From Brachionus rotundiformis (taxonomy: Eukaryota; Rotifera; Eurotatoria; Ploima; Brachionidae), in the NCBI GenBank assembly GCA_016802295.1, contig JAESIW010000137.1, forward strand, positions 3,007,961 through 3,071,960: DNA of 64,000 bases, read 5' to 3'. A program made the translations under genes and the position numbers. Positions 11,901 through 25,050 of the stretch are shown piece after piece; positions within the stretch are counted from its first letter, which is position 1; every line of letters begins with the position of its first letter. A model generated the notes under the pieces. That model did not search any database and had not been told where the DNA came from. It was given only the letters and a program-made list of their open reading frames with translations.

Positions 11901-12746
11901 CCAGTATTTGTTATTTGAAAATCTATTTTAAAATAGCTACATGAAATATAAGCCTTAAAAAAGACAAATAAATAAAAAAATAAAATATTTTTTTTTTTAA
12001 ATTACATCAGAATTGGTCAAATCATTGCTATCACAAAAAATTCTTGGCACACCATTCTGAACTGAGTTAGAATCATTTAAATAAATTTTGTCATATATTA
12101 AAGATTCTGTAGAAGTTGTCTAAATTTCTTTTAAAGAATTTGTTATTTAAATTATTAAAAATTTACTTTTAATATTGAAATATAATGAATTATGTCATCA
12201 TTGAAAAAAGGAGCTTGAGTATCTGCACTAATTACAACAATGTTTGCAGTTAAGTTAGCCTTTAAAAATTTATAAACTACTTTTTCAAATTTAAGTTTAA
12301 AATTTTATCACCGATTGCTCGATTAACTCAGAGTCTGTAGCTGTAATAATAAATTGGTACTTTCTCTAAAATGATAAGTATTTATTTTGAAAATTTTTCT
12401 AAATAAATTATATCTTTACTTGGCTATTAAAAGGAGAAAATAGTCTAATACTACCATTTGAAGATTCTATTCTGAAATGTCCCTCAGGATCAATCAGTGA
12501 ATAGATAATTGTATTCGCTCCATTTGAGGTGAAGGCTCTTGCTGACAAAATTTCTACAAAAAGTATCAAAATCTATTTAGAAAAACGCATATTTACAAAT
12601 ATACCAGTGTTTAAAGGGACGTTTTCATACAGTACAATATTTTCTGCTTTAGTAATGGTGTTTTGAGAAAAATACGGAGCTGGTTTTAAAGTTTGGGAAT
12701 TTGAATAAAATACCAAGTGCGCCAAATAAATGTATAAGCAAAGCAT
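5922..12746 (-). CDS. Divergent cadherin-like adhesion receptor, 21 exons, about 1770 aa
   Basis: Minus-strand exons in transcript order: 12605-12746, 12420-12553, 12312-12365, 12167-12259, 12006-12119, 11819-11953, 11662-11769, 11039-11596, 10354-10988, 9525-9879, 9328-9454, 9021-9275, 8574-8962, 8338-8517, 7560-8282, 7266-7500, 6969-7214, 6746-6910, 6401-6692, 6209-6341 and 5922-6161. They sum to 5313 nt with all phases consistent. The N-terminus is a signal peptide (MLCLYIYLAHLVF). The ectodomain shows repeated cadherin signatures such as FTIDSFGQIKLF followed by NITIVAYDQGG, ELSIDSSTGRIFL, FKIDSLTGVIRL and LDFNEYSPYF. Several repeats have weak or missing calcium motifs. Near the C-terminus is one transmembrane helix (SIGILVLASLMLLATILSVCLL), then only about 30 cytoplasmic residues without a catenin-binding region. 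It is a protocadherin-like surface protein. The number of repeats and the exact subfamily are uncertain; a few acceptor choices could shift. Confidence 0.85.
9944..10304. mobile_element. Inverted-repeat element (MITE) in a cadherin intron
   Basis: The sequence from about 9959 (TGAAATTTGGTACAGTAGAG and on) is repeated in inverted orientation ending at about 10289. The arms match for roughly 95-110 bp with few differences. The candidate element is 9952-10296 (345 bp), flanked by the direct repeat GATTTAGA at 9944-9951 and 10297-10304. An 8-bp target duplication would suit a hAT-like or similar DNA transposon. The outermost 6-7 bp of the arms match less well, so the exact ends are uncertain. It has no coding capacity and lies inside the intron between cadherin exons 9 and 10 (9880-10353). 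Confidence 0.85.
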
Positions 12747-13537
12747 TTGTAATATTTATTATTTTTATTAAACAAATAAAAATGAGACCAATTTAGGCAA
12801 ACTCAATAATTAAATTCTATAACCCGGTCATATGTCCAGAACGCCACTATTAATTTATCTATTCTTGATTTGAAAAAGATAAAAAGAAGTGAACAAATGA
12901 AGCATTAAACGAGATCGTCTCTAATATTCAGCTTCAATTATTTCAAAAGCTTGTCGCGTATAAAAAAAAAACCAATTTTATTTAGATTACAATGTCTAGG
13001 TGCAATAAACAAATTTTTTTAATAAAGTTTTTTTTTATTTATTTATTTTTTTTGTAAATAAAATTTGATTTTAGAGACTTTAAAGAGAAAAATTATATTG
13101 ATAATATAGTAGACAATTATGATGAAAGCTCTTTTTTCAAGGAAACAGTTTAAAATCTTAATACTTTTCGAATTAGATTTTTCTTTTAATTCATTTTAAA
13201 TTGCTGTCAATACTTGTAAAAATTATTTTATCTGTCTATTTTCAAAATTAAAATCAATATAATTCGTTTTAATTATTTATTGGGCATAAGATACCACATT
13301 TATTGTGTAGATTTAAATAAATAAAGAGTGAAGATTATAAATTAAAAACCGGTAAAAAAAATATGATATAAAATTAAAATTTCACGTTTTAAAAAAAAAA
13401 TAAGCTCTCTCTTGAGCAAAAATTATTGTCAATTATAAACAAAAGTTGAACACTAATATTAGGGTTTTTTTAAACTTATGGAAGCATTTATTGTCAAATA
13501 TTGAATATAATTATTTATTAAAATTTTGTTTGGCTTC
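12747..13537. other. Intergenic region upstream of the cadherin gene
   Basis: This 790-bp AT-rich spacer lies between the CAMTA stop and the cadherin start. It must hold the cadherin promoter or 5' UTR and the CAMTA 3' UTR. I see no gene. The stretch at about 12800-12960 is less AT-rich but not recognisable. Confidence 0.5.
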
Positions 13538-16500
13538 CTAATTTTGTTTTCCAGAGATATTTGTGACTGACTTGTATTTTAATTGATAATTGGCCTTTAA
13601 AAAATAATGAAATTAGTATAAATTATAAATACAAATTTTTAACTGTTTGTACAGAATATTGAACATTATTGACAACATATAAGGTTATACTTATGACTTA
13701 CTTTGGTCAAATAATTCCAAAAATTACTAAACAGTTTATTTTTTGAAAAATAAATACTACTTAATTGAAAATTAATGAATTACCTTTCTGGAGTTTTTTT
13801 CTGCTCCATATTCTGGGCGTCTGGGTTAAATTGAGAAAAATCAAAACTCTCAACAGAATACAATTCCTGAAATGGCATTGAGTTAAGATCTGAGGTTTCG
13901 ATTGTGTATTGTTTGTCAACATTTATTGGATCACTTAAAGGCATAGTATCTTTATTTTTACTCAATTTAGAAATTAAATAAAATATATTACTTTTCAAAA
14001 AAATTGAAATTTTTATCATTTTTGTTATTGATAGAAAATTGATTTATTAATTCAGAAGCGCTAAATTTTCGATTTAGAGTTTTGCTTGAATGATTTGTCG
14101 AAGCAGGAGAAAATCGTGAGTTTGGTCTTACATTGATAAGCTTTCGGGCTACTTGCTTCTGATTAAGTAATAGATTGTTACTTGACATATCATTTTGGAA
14201 AAGTGTTTGGCTATCATCACTTGGTAGATAACTTGAAAAATCGCTGATTGAAGATTCGTCAATTGAATTATGATTAAATGCCTTTAAACCATTGATTGTG
14301 TTCGTGCTACCCCGAAATTTTACCGAATTAAGTGTTGATTTATAAGCCCTGTATCTTGTTTGAATTTTTACTGCTGCTTCAGAGTATTTATGCAGATTTT
14401 CATACTTTTAAAAATTAAAAATTTGTTTAAATATTCGAACAATAGTTTTAAGATCTGTAATAAAATCAAGAAAATAAAATAAAAATTATCCAAGAGTTAA
14501 AATAGCCCTGATAATTAGTGAATTTTTAACTAGAGTCTTGTATCTTATTTTTGGAAATAATTTTTAGTTATCTAAAATTTCGAATAATATATTAAGAAAT
14601 TCTTAAAAGATGAAGAAAGTTAACAAATCAAACATTCGTTTAAGGAGTTCATTTTCGGTCGGACACACTTGGAAAATTGAACAAAAAGCCAACCAAGTTT
14701 TTTGAATTATAAAAATAAGGTCATATTTGGTTGCCTTAAATACTTTTATATAGTTTAAATTTTTTTCTTAAACATTTCAATTTTTAATTTGGATTTTACA
14801 CAAAAAGAATAATTTGATAAGAAATATAAATATCTTAAGTAGTAAAAAATTCAAAATTTATCATAAACTAATTCTGAAACCACACTTATTTTTAAACTAA
14901 AACTAATATTCTTTTTTATTTGTAAAAATAAAGTTAATTAAAGATCTTTTTTATAAAATACTTTTTATTTTGTTTTTTAAATAGCTAAAAATGAAACGTA
15001 CATCAGATTAAAATCAAAATCTATTACCATTCCAAATTGATTAAAAATTTGGAAATTTGAACTATTATTTCTTAAGATTGTTTTAAATAATGTAATTTAG
15101 AAAAAATAAATCCATCCAGCCTTCTCTATATCAGAGCAATTTTTCTTTTACTTAAGAAAGGCTAAGTTGGTAAACAATAGTAACGCAATAAAAATATTTA
15201 ATTTCCATTTATGTGTTTACCAACATATCAGTTTTTATTTTCTAATTTAATGTTCAATTATTAATAGTCTTACTTGTTTGTATCGACGATAATACTTCTG
15301 GATTATACAGGCTGCTTTGTATTGTCGGTGATCTTCGCCTCCACTCGAAACACTCTCTTCATACTCATCATTATTTTGACCATGAAAGTTTGAGTCATTA
15401 GCTGATATTGGGTCTGAGGTAAGAGAAGACAAAGAGGACGAGGAAGGGTATATTTGTGATATTTCGTCACCATCTTTTACATCTGTGTATTTAATATCCG
15501 CAACTTGCATAGAATTTTCCAAATCTAGCCTAATTTTCTTTTTTTTTCTGATAACATAGCGCCTGTAGGCATTTTGAATGACCAGTGCAGCTTCGTACAA
15601 TTCTCTTTGCTCGTCATCGGTCAAAGTGAGCTGAGAAAAACCTTTTTCTATTGCGTTTTTGTAGTATCCTGATGAAGATGATGCATGAAAATACTGGCAA
15701 AATTCGGCAGTGCTCGGTGTGCAATCAATATGAAAAGAGCTTGAACATATGGATTCATCCATGGGGCTATCATCTAAGCTGTGCTCATTGTTCCAATGTT
15801 TCATAAAGTCATATTGAAATGATACAGATGCAGTTGGGCTTAGAGACGACCTGGTCGATGATGAATAGCAGCTATTAAGACTAAATTTGGGATCTGAACA
15901 ACTTCCTTCATATCCTTCATCAAAACTTGTAGAGTTTCTGTGAATTAATAAATCTTTTACTTCATTGTCAAAAAATTGGCTTGTATGCTGCATTAAATTT
16001 GACCCAGAGTATCTGTGGGATTTTATTTTGTGAGGCATTGCCGCTATTATGTTATCTGCAAGTGCTTTTATTTTTTCATCTTGATCGTCGCTTTGGCGAC
16101 ATGGTAACAATGGCACTGGCCGATTCATCGATTCTGTAAAATTTGTCTCAAAATTTATTAAATTGTTCATATCTACATTCATTGTAGTCTTTTCATTGTT
16201 GAACTCGTTAAAGTTATTATCTTCGGATAAGATACTTGACAAGTCACCCAAATTTTCAATTAGATTAAAATTTTCATCTATTACTGCATTTATATTGGGA
16301 CTTGGTAACGAGTTTAAATCTTGACTGATTATTGAAAATGGAATAATTTGTTGTTTAATTTTTTCAATTGATTCCTGTTCTAGACTTGACTTGGTCATCA
16401 AAATGCCAAATTCAGCATATAAATTTTGTATTTGTTCCAAAAAAGTATTGTTTCCTTTCATTTTGCATGAGTCTACTATTCTATTATGATCTGCACTCCA

Positions 16501-19035
16501 CGAATTAAAATTCTTATCACTTAAATTTTGTTCAAAGTGCCATTGATAGAAGAAAATTACTAGATCATAGTTTTGGTTTAGTAGAGCCAAGTGAGTAGGC
16601 GTATTTCCTGCAATATCAGTTGAGGCCAAGTTTAACTCGGCTTTTAAAACAGAATTTTTTGCATATGATAAAAATACATTTTTCAATTTTTCACATATTA
16701 TATAAGATCCTGTTTGAGCACATAGATGTAGGATTGTTTCATGTTGATGGACATAACTGTGATCGATTTGACATTCGTCTAATTGAAGTTTGGAACTGGC
16801 ATGTAATTTTTCAATTATATGGCAAACTTTGTCCTCAAAACTTAATGAAATGCAGTCTTTTTGGAAATAAAAACCACTTAGGTCCAAACGTAAACATTTT
16901 GAGATCAGTAAAAGTTTTTCCAGAATTTGAAATTGAGTCTTGTAATTTAATGCTTAAATAAAAGTATTTAATCTTATATAATTTTAAATTATTTTAAGTT
17001 AATTAAGAAGAGTTTTTTTTAATTTTGATCAAAAAGATTTGAAAAAGTTGATCAGTCTTCTTGCATTAATATTTGATTAGATAACTTCACGAAAATGCAC
17101 TTGTACTTGATTTCTTAATAAGTTGATAAAATAATTTTTTGCATCTTAATAATTAATTTTTTTTCCAATAATTTTATTGCTTTTTTGACATTCATTATTA
17201 GTATTAGGATCCCTACAAGTGGAAACCAATCCGACCTAGATAGAGAACCCAATAAAAATACGGGCGGCCTAAAATATATGCCTTAGAATAAGATTAAAAA
17301 ACTAAACTAAAAGCAAAAACTACATTAATTTTATTAAAAAAATCTTTTTATTTTTCTTATTATTTAAATTTTAAATTTAAAATAAAATAATTTAATGATA
17401 GATCTTTCATTTAATTTAGTTTTTCAAATTTATTTTTTATCTAATATTTTATGCCGTCCATATATTTAAAGCCATATTTTTATAAATTTGGATCGTCATA
17501 ATCAAGTTTTTTTATTCCAATCATACAAATTAAAATATTTTTTTAATAAAATTTCACTTTCTTTACTAATTTAATAAAATAATTTTTTTTTAAATCTAAA
17601 AATTTGTTTGATAGATTAATCTATTTTTCCTTTCTATTTGAACTAAAAGCAAACTTTCCTTTAAAAAAATGGACGAATATAAACATTAAAATAAGATTTT
17701 TAAGATGAAGTATTGATAAATTTTATAATTACTAGTGGAATTTTCAGATTTTCTGATTTCAAAAGGTATCGGGTCACATAAACTAAATTCATTATGATAG
17801 ATATGAATGTTTGTTTTATAAATTTGTTGGTCCTTGTAATCAAAAGCATAATCCAAATTTGGAAGAATGCATTCAAGTACATTTGAATTCAACTTTTCAA
17901 GTTTGACTTCTTGCGAACAGATAACCAATTTAAATTGAGATTTTGGCTCTATGGCAACTTCGGACCAATTTCCAATAACAAAAAGTTTTTGATTAGCCTT
18001 TTAAAAAATTAAATTTTAAATTATAAATTTTAATTAAAATAATTTTAATAATATTTTTACATTTGAAAAGCAATTATTAAGAGATAGCTGTACATTTAGC
18101 TTGATATGATCACTCTCATGGACTATTTCGCTTTGATTTTGGTCGGCTATGGTCCTTTCCAAGAGTTCATTTAAATTTTCACCAACTAAATTTACTCTAA
18201 ATGAAGTTAAATTTATTTTATCCTTGTGAAATATTTGATCTAAAAAATCGTTCAAAAAATTCTCCGGCTTTTCATAAGCTAACTTGAAGTTAAGACTGTG
18301 GTAATTTTGTTTGAATAGTTTGAGATTTTCTTTTAAAAAATTTTGGCTTAAATAATATGGCCAGAGCATTGATTTAATTTCCGTTTTTAGTTCATCTGTA
18401 TTGAGGTTGTTTTCTTCACTACTATTGACTAAATGGTTCAGGTTTAGATTTATTTGGCATTCACTAGTATCACTATTTGGCATTTGCAAGTAATGAACTA
18501 AAACAAAGTCTGGTTTATCAATGAGCCAATAACATCTCCTGTGAAAAGTTGGAATTATAGATGAATGTGAATAACAACCATAAATGCAGTCAACTCCGTT
18601 TATTTTAAGATACATGCGGTCTTCTCTTACCGAATTGGCACCACCAGTTTTTCTCCTTTTCCAATTGAATCCGTCTTTTTTAAAATTTTTAATTTTACGA
18701 CGGTCAAATAAAAATACAGATCCATTAGTGGGTCTTTGAATCAGTTCATCAGAGAACCAGTGGCTTAATTGATTCCGTGTAAGCTCATCATTATCAAACA
18801 ATAATTTGCATTTGCTTAATATATTGAAAATTTCCTCATTTGTGTGCCATTGGTTAAGACGATGGGTCGAAAATGGACGATCAAGAGATAAATTCAGGAT
18901 TTGGTTGGTTTCGAGGAGCTTCTTGGGTTCATCAGACTTGGTTAAGAGAACATTTTTCGATTTCTCGGTTGAAAGTGACATGTTCTCGCTTAAACTAATG
19001 TCTTGACTCTTTGGCAAAATACTCCGCATGATCAT
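13538..19035 (-). CDS. CAMTA: Calmodulin-binding transcription activator (CAMTA)
   Basis: Seven minus-strand exons: 18061-19035, 17733-17997, 15274-16952, 13992-14404, 13784-13960, 13702-13726 and 13538-13594. They total 1196 aa. The CG-1 DNA-binding domain starts near residue 63 (WHTNEEIFNIL) and contains REDRMYLKINGVDCIYGCY and SSIIPTFHRRCYWL, which match animal CAMTAs closely. A TIG/IPT-like domain follows (about 330-410). Next comes an ankyrin region (about 450-540, HQHETILHLCAQTGS then AGNTPTHLALLNQ). After a long Ser-rich stretch there are three IQ motifs: AALVIQNAYRRYVIRKKK, AACIIQKYYRRYKQ and AAVKIQTRYRAYKS. The protein is nuclear and responds to Ca2+/calmodulin. The ATG at 19035 is the first in the open frame; an upstream noncoding exon or an extra N-terminal exon is possible. 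Exon 6 is only 25 nt. The two large introns (16953-17732 and 14405-15273) show no further convincing exon. Confidence 0.92.
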
Positions 19036-22000
19036 TTCATCTTTTAGGCCTTTTACCAAAAGCAATTAACCCCGAAAAAAGTTTTTTTTTTAAATATTTT
19101 TCAATCTAACTTTAAACGAAATTATAAAATAATATAATAACCCAAAAAATTATAATAAATTTTGATAATTTACTAAAATGGTAAGAGATAGCAGAATCGG
19201 ATTAATGAGTTAAGTAAACGCCCATATGGAAATCAAATGCAGCCAATATTTGGTATTAAGCACTAATGATCGCTTATAATCTATATCATATTTCCCTATT
19301 AAACTTAGATTGGCTAGAGCTTAGTAAAATTAAGTAAAAATAAATCTTTTTTTGAATAATTTTGTTATATTTTGTCTGAAATTATTTGATGGTTTCGATT
19401 GCAAATTGCAAATTCCTGTAATATTATAATTAAGGAATTATTAATTTTTGGATCTAATTTGATCATTAAATGGACTTTGAGATTCCTTGGAAAAAAGTTA
19501 AAACCATTTTCAAATATTGAAAAAATCTCTCGGCGGTAAAATGAAAAAATTCAAAGTTTTTAAATTAATTATGTATAAAATTTATATTTAAATTTTAACT
19601 TCCAAGGTTAAAAATCGATAAATTCAGTGCTTTGAACAAAAAAGCTTTGATTTCAAAATTTTAATTTACATCTTAAAAGCTACTTAAAAAAATAATAGTA
19701 ATTATCTTGAATTATCCCTGTTGTTGTTATTGTTGCTGAAATCTCCCAAAATCAATTAAATCAGCAATAAATTATATTTTAAATCGATTTCAATTTTCTT
19801 TATTATTTCTTTAAATCATTAGACTAATCAACATTAATTGATCAAACACGAACAGACTAAGAAATTATGTAGTTTTTATTTTTATTTTTTGAATTAAATT
19901 ATTGCTTGAATCATTAAATAAATTTACTTCAATAAAAATATAATTTAATGTTTTTTTAAATAATCTTAGAAAAAACAAGAAAAAAAGTTTTTTTTTTTCC
20001 AAAGTATGATTTTTTTAAATGCAACCAATTGTCGTTTTATGTCGAAAATAAAAGTTTACTAGAAATTTCAAAAATTATGTCAAATAAATTAAAGTTTAAT
20101 AATAGCTTTTTGTCAAATATTTAGGAAGAAAAATTGTTAACAATTTTGATCAATTTTTGCATGCAAACAAAAATTTTATTTGGTTAATTTTTAATTAAAA
20201 ATATGCTGTTTCGTTAAAATAAATTATTTCACATAAAACAAAATTTCGCTTTTTTTTATTTAATAAGAAATTAAAAAAATGCTTATTTTTATATCTTGAA
20301 ATTTTAAAATAAATTAATGAATTATTTGAGAAATAATAAATTAATTATATCTTAATTTCTTAACTGATAAAAGACAGAAAGAATGTTTGAAAGGTAAAGA
20401 ACAAGCTTGAAATTTAATAGATGAGCTAAATTAAGGAAAAACATTTTTCTAAACAGTTCTGGTAACCATGTAAATTTTCTAGCTCTAAAATGAATTATGA
20501 GATTCAGGAAGTTTTGACTATTATGATTAATGAATGTTTCCCTCGGGTGTTTTAAAAGGAAACTTAGATTGTATTATCCTAGTATCGTTCACATCTATTT
20601 TTATTCACATCATTAAATTTAACACTTGATTAAATATTTTCCTTACCTGAATTATTAAATATTCTCTTCAGTGTGGATAATTTCATTAGCTTTATTAGCT
20701 TCAATTTAGTAATTTATTATATTTTTTTTGTATTAAAAATCAATCGTTAAAATGAACTTAAATCAGAATAATTGAATGAATGTTTCATCTAAAAGATTAT
20801 TAGAAATTCTTCTTAAGTGTTAATAACTTAACAATGTTGAATTTATATTCTAAACTTTTTGTATAAAGCAATCATTATTTAAAGTTTAAGTAAATTTAAA
20901 TAAATGCAGTTTTTAAAAATTTTTGAGTTTTTTTTCAAATTTATTTTTATCACATTTTTTTTATTTAAGTAATGATTTCATAATCATATTTTAATTTCAT
21001 TGATTTATCATTTTTTTAACAATAATTATTTACTTTATTCTAAAATATGCTTAATCGTATTTAAAATAAAAGCATATTTAGGGTTTATTGATTCGAAAAA
21101 ATTAGCTAAATTTCTATTAAGCATTTAATAAAATTATAATTATTTTTTTTTGCTAAACCAGTTAAATTTTCAATTATTTTTTAACACGTTTAAACTTATC
21201 AGTTAATTTTGAGTATATTAGGGAATAAAATTTTTTGAATTCATCATAATTAATTAACAGTAAGAATGTTTGTTTTTTTCCATAAATACATATTTAGCCA
21301 AATGATTGGCATTTTTAATTCGGAAAGATTAAATTTGTTTCAGTTTTGAATTATAAAAATCTAGGCCAGGTGAATCGAGTGTTAAATTAACAATTAAAAT
21401 TAAGCTTTGGCAAAAATAAAAGGATTATGAATGAAATAACAAATACTTTAAAAATTTTAAAATTTTAATTTGCAAAATTGTGTGTCTAATTGTTATTTGA
21501 TTTAGCTTTTAACCCAAAAAAAGCTTTAATTTATAAAAATTAATTTCTTATGAATACTTAAATAATTGAAAACTTGGAAAAAAAAATCACTCGACCTAAC
21601 TTGATCCAGAGCATAATACAAAAAATAAAGTAAAATAATTTTTTTAAAATAATTTTAGAGTAAGACAATTTTGGAGGGCAACCACGCTAGACCTAATTTA
21701 AATCAGGCATGAATCTGCTGAATTTTGATGCTAAATTGATAATATTAATTTGTTATGCATCTTTTAACCAGTGGATGCTAATTTTACCATAAAAATAATT
21801 AAGCTTTATTGTGTGTTAAAGAAGTCTCTCTAGACAATATCTCTAGACATTTTCTTATACCTCTATTTTAATTTTTTTCATATTATTTATTTAGCTTTTC
21901 ATCTCACTGAAAAACAAATTAATTTTTTTAAAAGAAATCTGATATACCTGTTGTGATCGACACCACTAGTTTATTTATTTATTTATATATAAATCAATAT

Positions 22001-23132
22001 TTTAGAATGGAATAATAATCAAGTCCGAAAATGAATGCTAAAATTTAGATATTTCAATTAATTATTTTTCATTAAGAAGTTAAATATGGTTGTTTATTAA
22101 CATTGTTAGATAGATACTATTCTTGTTCCAAAAGTTTATTTATTTATATCACAAAATTTTTTCATCTAAATTATGCAATCAATTTTAAATGTTGCATTTA
22201 TTTTATAAATCGTTAAATTAATTAAATCAGTAAAGTTAGTTAGATATAATTGGTATTTGTGGATTTATGGCAAAAATAAGCTAAAGATCATGGTATTTCG
22301 AGATACTCAGATCTTGTTGGTCTTGTCACTTTTAATTAAAATCAATTACGATTTTAAACAAAACAAAATCTTATCAAATAAAGAATGTTCTCTTTGCTAT
22401 TTTTATTTTTATATTTGAATAATAACTTTCATAAAGATGCAGTTTTCTTAATGACGCAAATCCTTATATTTTAGCTAACTTAGTATCATTTTAGGATAAA
22501 ATTAAAAATTATAATAAAAATTTAAACAAGATTTGTAGTTAATGGAAAAATACAGCGACTACCACATTCTTAGATCCATTGAGTAATTAATTTTCTCTAC
22601 TAATTTAGTCAAGTTATCTAAATTATGTTCTTAAGGAGATAAAATCTCACTAATTCCTCAAGGATATTTACAAATTGCTTTGAGTAATTTAGAAAAATTA
22701 AGAAATTTATTAAGAAAGACTCTTAGAATACGAAATTTTGAATAAGTACTCTTAAAATATCAATCTAATTATTTTTTGTCAAACGTGATCTACTGGCCAT
22801 TGTGGTAGTTGGTCTTTTAGAAATCCAAGTTTTTATAGTTCATAAATTGTATCAAATAAATAAATTATAATAATAATATTTACCTTGGCTAAGTAAATAC
22901 GACACACAACAACCAAAAAGGTATAAATATATAAATTATTTTTTATAAACTATTTATTATAAATCCTAGATGACGAATAATAGAGACTGAACTATTGAAC
23001 TCAACCTAAAAATAATAATTATTTTAATTAAAATTTTAGATTTAATTTTTAAAGGTAGTTAATGTACATTTAGCCGCCGAGCTATTTTTTCTATACTAGT
23101 TTACAATATATGTAAATTATCTATATTAAATC
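19036..23132. other. 4-kb gene-poor region
   Basis: This lies between the divergent CAMTA (-) and PALS1 (+) genes. It is extremely AT-rich with many poly-A and poly-T runs and no open frame of useful length. I found no tRNA, no repeat shared with the rest of the window and no conserved-looking protein fragment. It should contain both promoters and perhaps noncoding 5' exons. Confidence 0.5.
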
Positions 23133-25050
23133 ATGCCAATGCAAAATAATTTTGAGCAGCCAGAATATAGCGGCAGAGAGGCACAGCAATTTGGCGATAA
23201 TCAACACTTTACCGCTACTGCCCACCGATACATATGCAATAATTTAAACAATTTGGCAAACTCAGTAGAACCAAATAGACAAGATTTTAAATTTTTACAA
23301 GTTTTCTTAAATAGTCCAGCTTTGAAAGAGCTAATAGATGTAAGAAATTAATTTTTTTTAAAATAAATTTTAGTTAAATATTTATATTTTGTTAAGTGCT
23401 TTGATACGATAGTAAATACTCAAGATGTGAGCTTAGAGCCAGAAAATAAGGATAATATTTCTTTAATTAAATCTGTTTTAAATGATATTGAACCATTGTC
23501 AAATCGTAGCCAAGATGTTGCCGAGCTATACAAAATTCTCTTATCACCCAATGTAAAATCATTAATCGAAGCTCATGACACAATTGCCGAGCAAGATTAT
23601 GATAACGACGAGAATATATTAGATAATATATTGAAAAAGCAGGATCAAGAGCTTGAAAATGATGGACAAGATGAGTTATCCCAGCTCCCTTACTACGCTA
23701 GTCCTCCGATTGATGCTATTCGCATGATCGGCATTCGCAAGGTAAATGACGAACCATTGGGAATTACGGTCCGCATAAATGAAAATGGGGATTTGGAAAT
23801 AGCTCGTATAATGCATGGTGGTATGATCGACAAACAGGGTCTTTTGCATGAAGGTGATATAATCAAAGAGGTCAATGGTCAGCCTGTATCTACACCTGAA
23901 GAATTGCAAGAGAAACTAAAAGAAGCAAAAGGCAGTATAACTCTAAAAGTAGTACCATCGTATTATGAAATACCATTAGCCTCTCAGGTTTACATGAAAG
24001 CCTTGTTCAATTATGATCCGAATAAGGACAAACTCATTCCGGCCAAAGCAGCCGGTCTAAATTTTTTAGAAGGAGATATTTTACAAATAATTAGTCAAGA
24101 AGATATACATTGGTGGCAAGCGAGGAACTTAAAGACGAACCAGAAAGGTCTCATACCTTCGCTTTATTTGGAAGAGAGACGAAAGGCATTTGTTCCACAT
24201 GAGCATGATTTTTCTCAATCATCTTGGGTATGTGGTCTAATAGATCGTAAGAAAAAAAAGAAAATTTTATTCAGCGCCAAAGACCATGCAATATTGGACA
24301 AAGCTGATCTTAAGTTGTACGAAGAGGTGGCCAGTATGCCTCCATTTCAACGAAAAAGTCTTGTTCTAATTGGTGCTGAAGGTATAGGCCGACGCACTCT
24401 AAAAATTAAATTAATGAATTTGGATCCAGATAAATTTGGAATAACAATACCACGTAAATTAATTATAAATAATTTTTTTGGCAATTAGTCTCTTAAACTT
24501 TATTCTTTTCAAAGATACTTCGAGACCAATGCGAGAGAATGAAGAAAATGGTCGAGGATACTTTTTTGAAGACCGACTAGTAATGGAAGCAGATATTAAA
24601 AAGGGCGAATATTTGGAATGGGGAGAATATAATGGTAATTTGTATGGTACCAAGCTAAACACAATTAGACAAGTAATACAAAGTGGAAAAATGTGTATAA
24701 TAGATTGTTCTCCCAAAGCTTTAAAGTTACTGAGTAATCAAGAATTTATGCCCTATATTGTGTTCATCAAATGTCCCCCTATGGTTGACGACTTGTATTC
24801 AATGAAATTGAAAAGTTTAAATCCAAGCAAATTTAAAAATGTCACAGTTAATCAGTCTATATTGAATATAGACGAAAGTGAGTTCTTTTCAGTAATAGAA
24901 GACAGTGAAACAATCGAGAGAGATTATCATGCTTATTTTGACTTGACCATATTGAATGAAGAGATGGGACGCTGTTTTAGCAGCTTAGTCGAAGCTATAG
25001 ACACCTTGAAGGCCGAACCTCAATGGGTACCTGTAAACTGGCTTTATTAG
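23133..25050 (+). CDS. PALS1: PALS1/MPP5 (Stardust-type) membrane-associated guanylate kinase
   Basis: Three exons: 23133-23339, 23397-24453 and 24515-25050, giving 599 aa. Two L27-like helical segments (about 45-80 and 95-135, ending KSLIEAHDTIAEQ) are followed by a PDZ domain (about 177-256). The SH3 domain (about 266-328) contains ALFNYDP, EGDILQIISQED and HWWQAR. The guanylate-kinase domain (about 390-590) begins SLVLIGAEGIGRR and has GYFFEDR and GEYNGNLYGT. The C-terminus EPQWVPVNWLY matches the PALS1 C-terminal signature. The lysine run between SH3 and GK (DRKKKKK) is the Hook region. As in other MAGUKs, the GK domain lacks a proper nucleotide-binding P-loop and should act as a binding module. 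It is known to link Crumbs to PATJ in apical polarity. It is shorter at the N-terminus than vertebrate PALS1 (675 aa), so an upstream exon may be missing. Confidence 0.93.

Noticed and set aside
16620..16961. 113-codon plus-strand open frame opposite CAMTA exon 3
   Set aside because: It is antisense to the clear ankyrin region of CAMTA and has no family signature.
17190..17290. Less AT-rich patch in a CAMTA intron that could be an exon or repeat
   Set aside because: No open frame with matching splice phase and no similar sequence elsewhere in the window.
20000..23000. Candidate noncoding RNA genes in the 4-kb gap
   Set aside because: No tRNA-like cloverleaf, A/B box pair or snRNA signature could be made out by eye in this AT-rich DNA.
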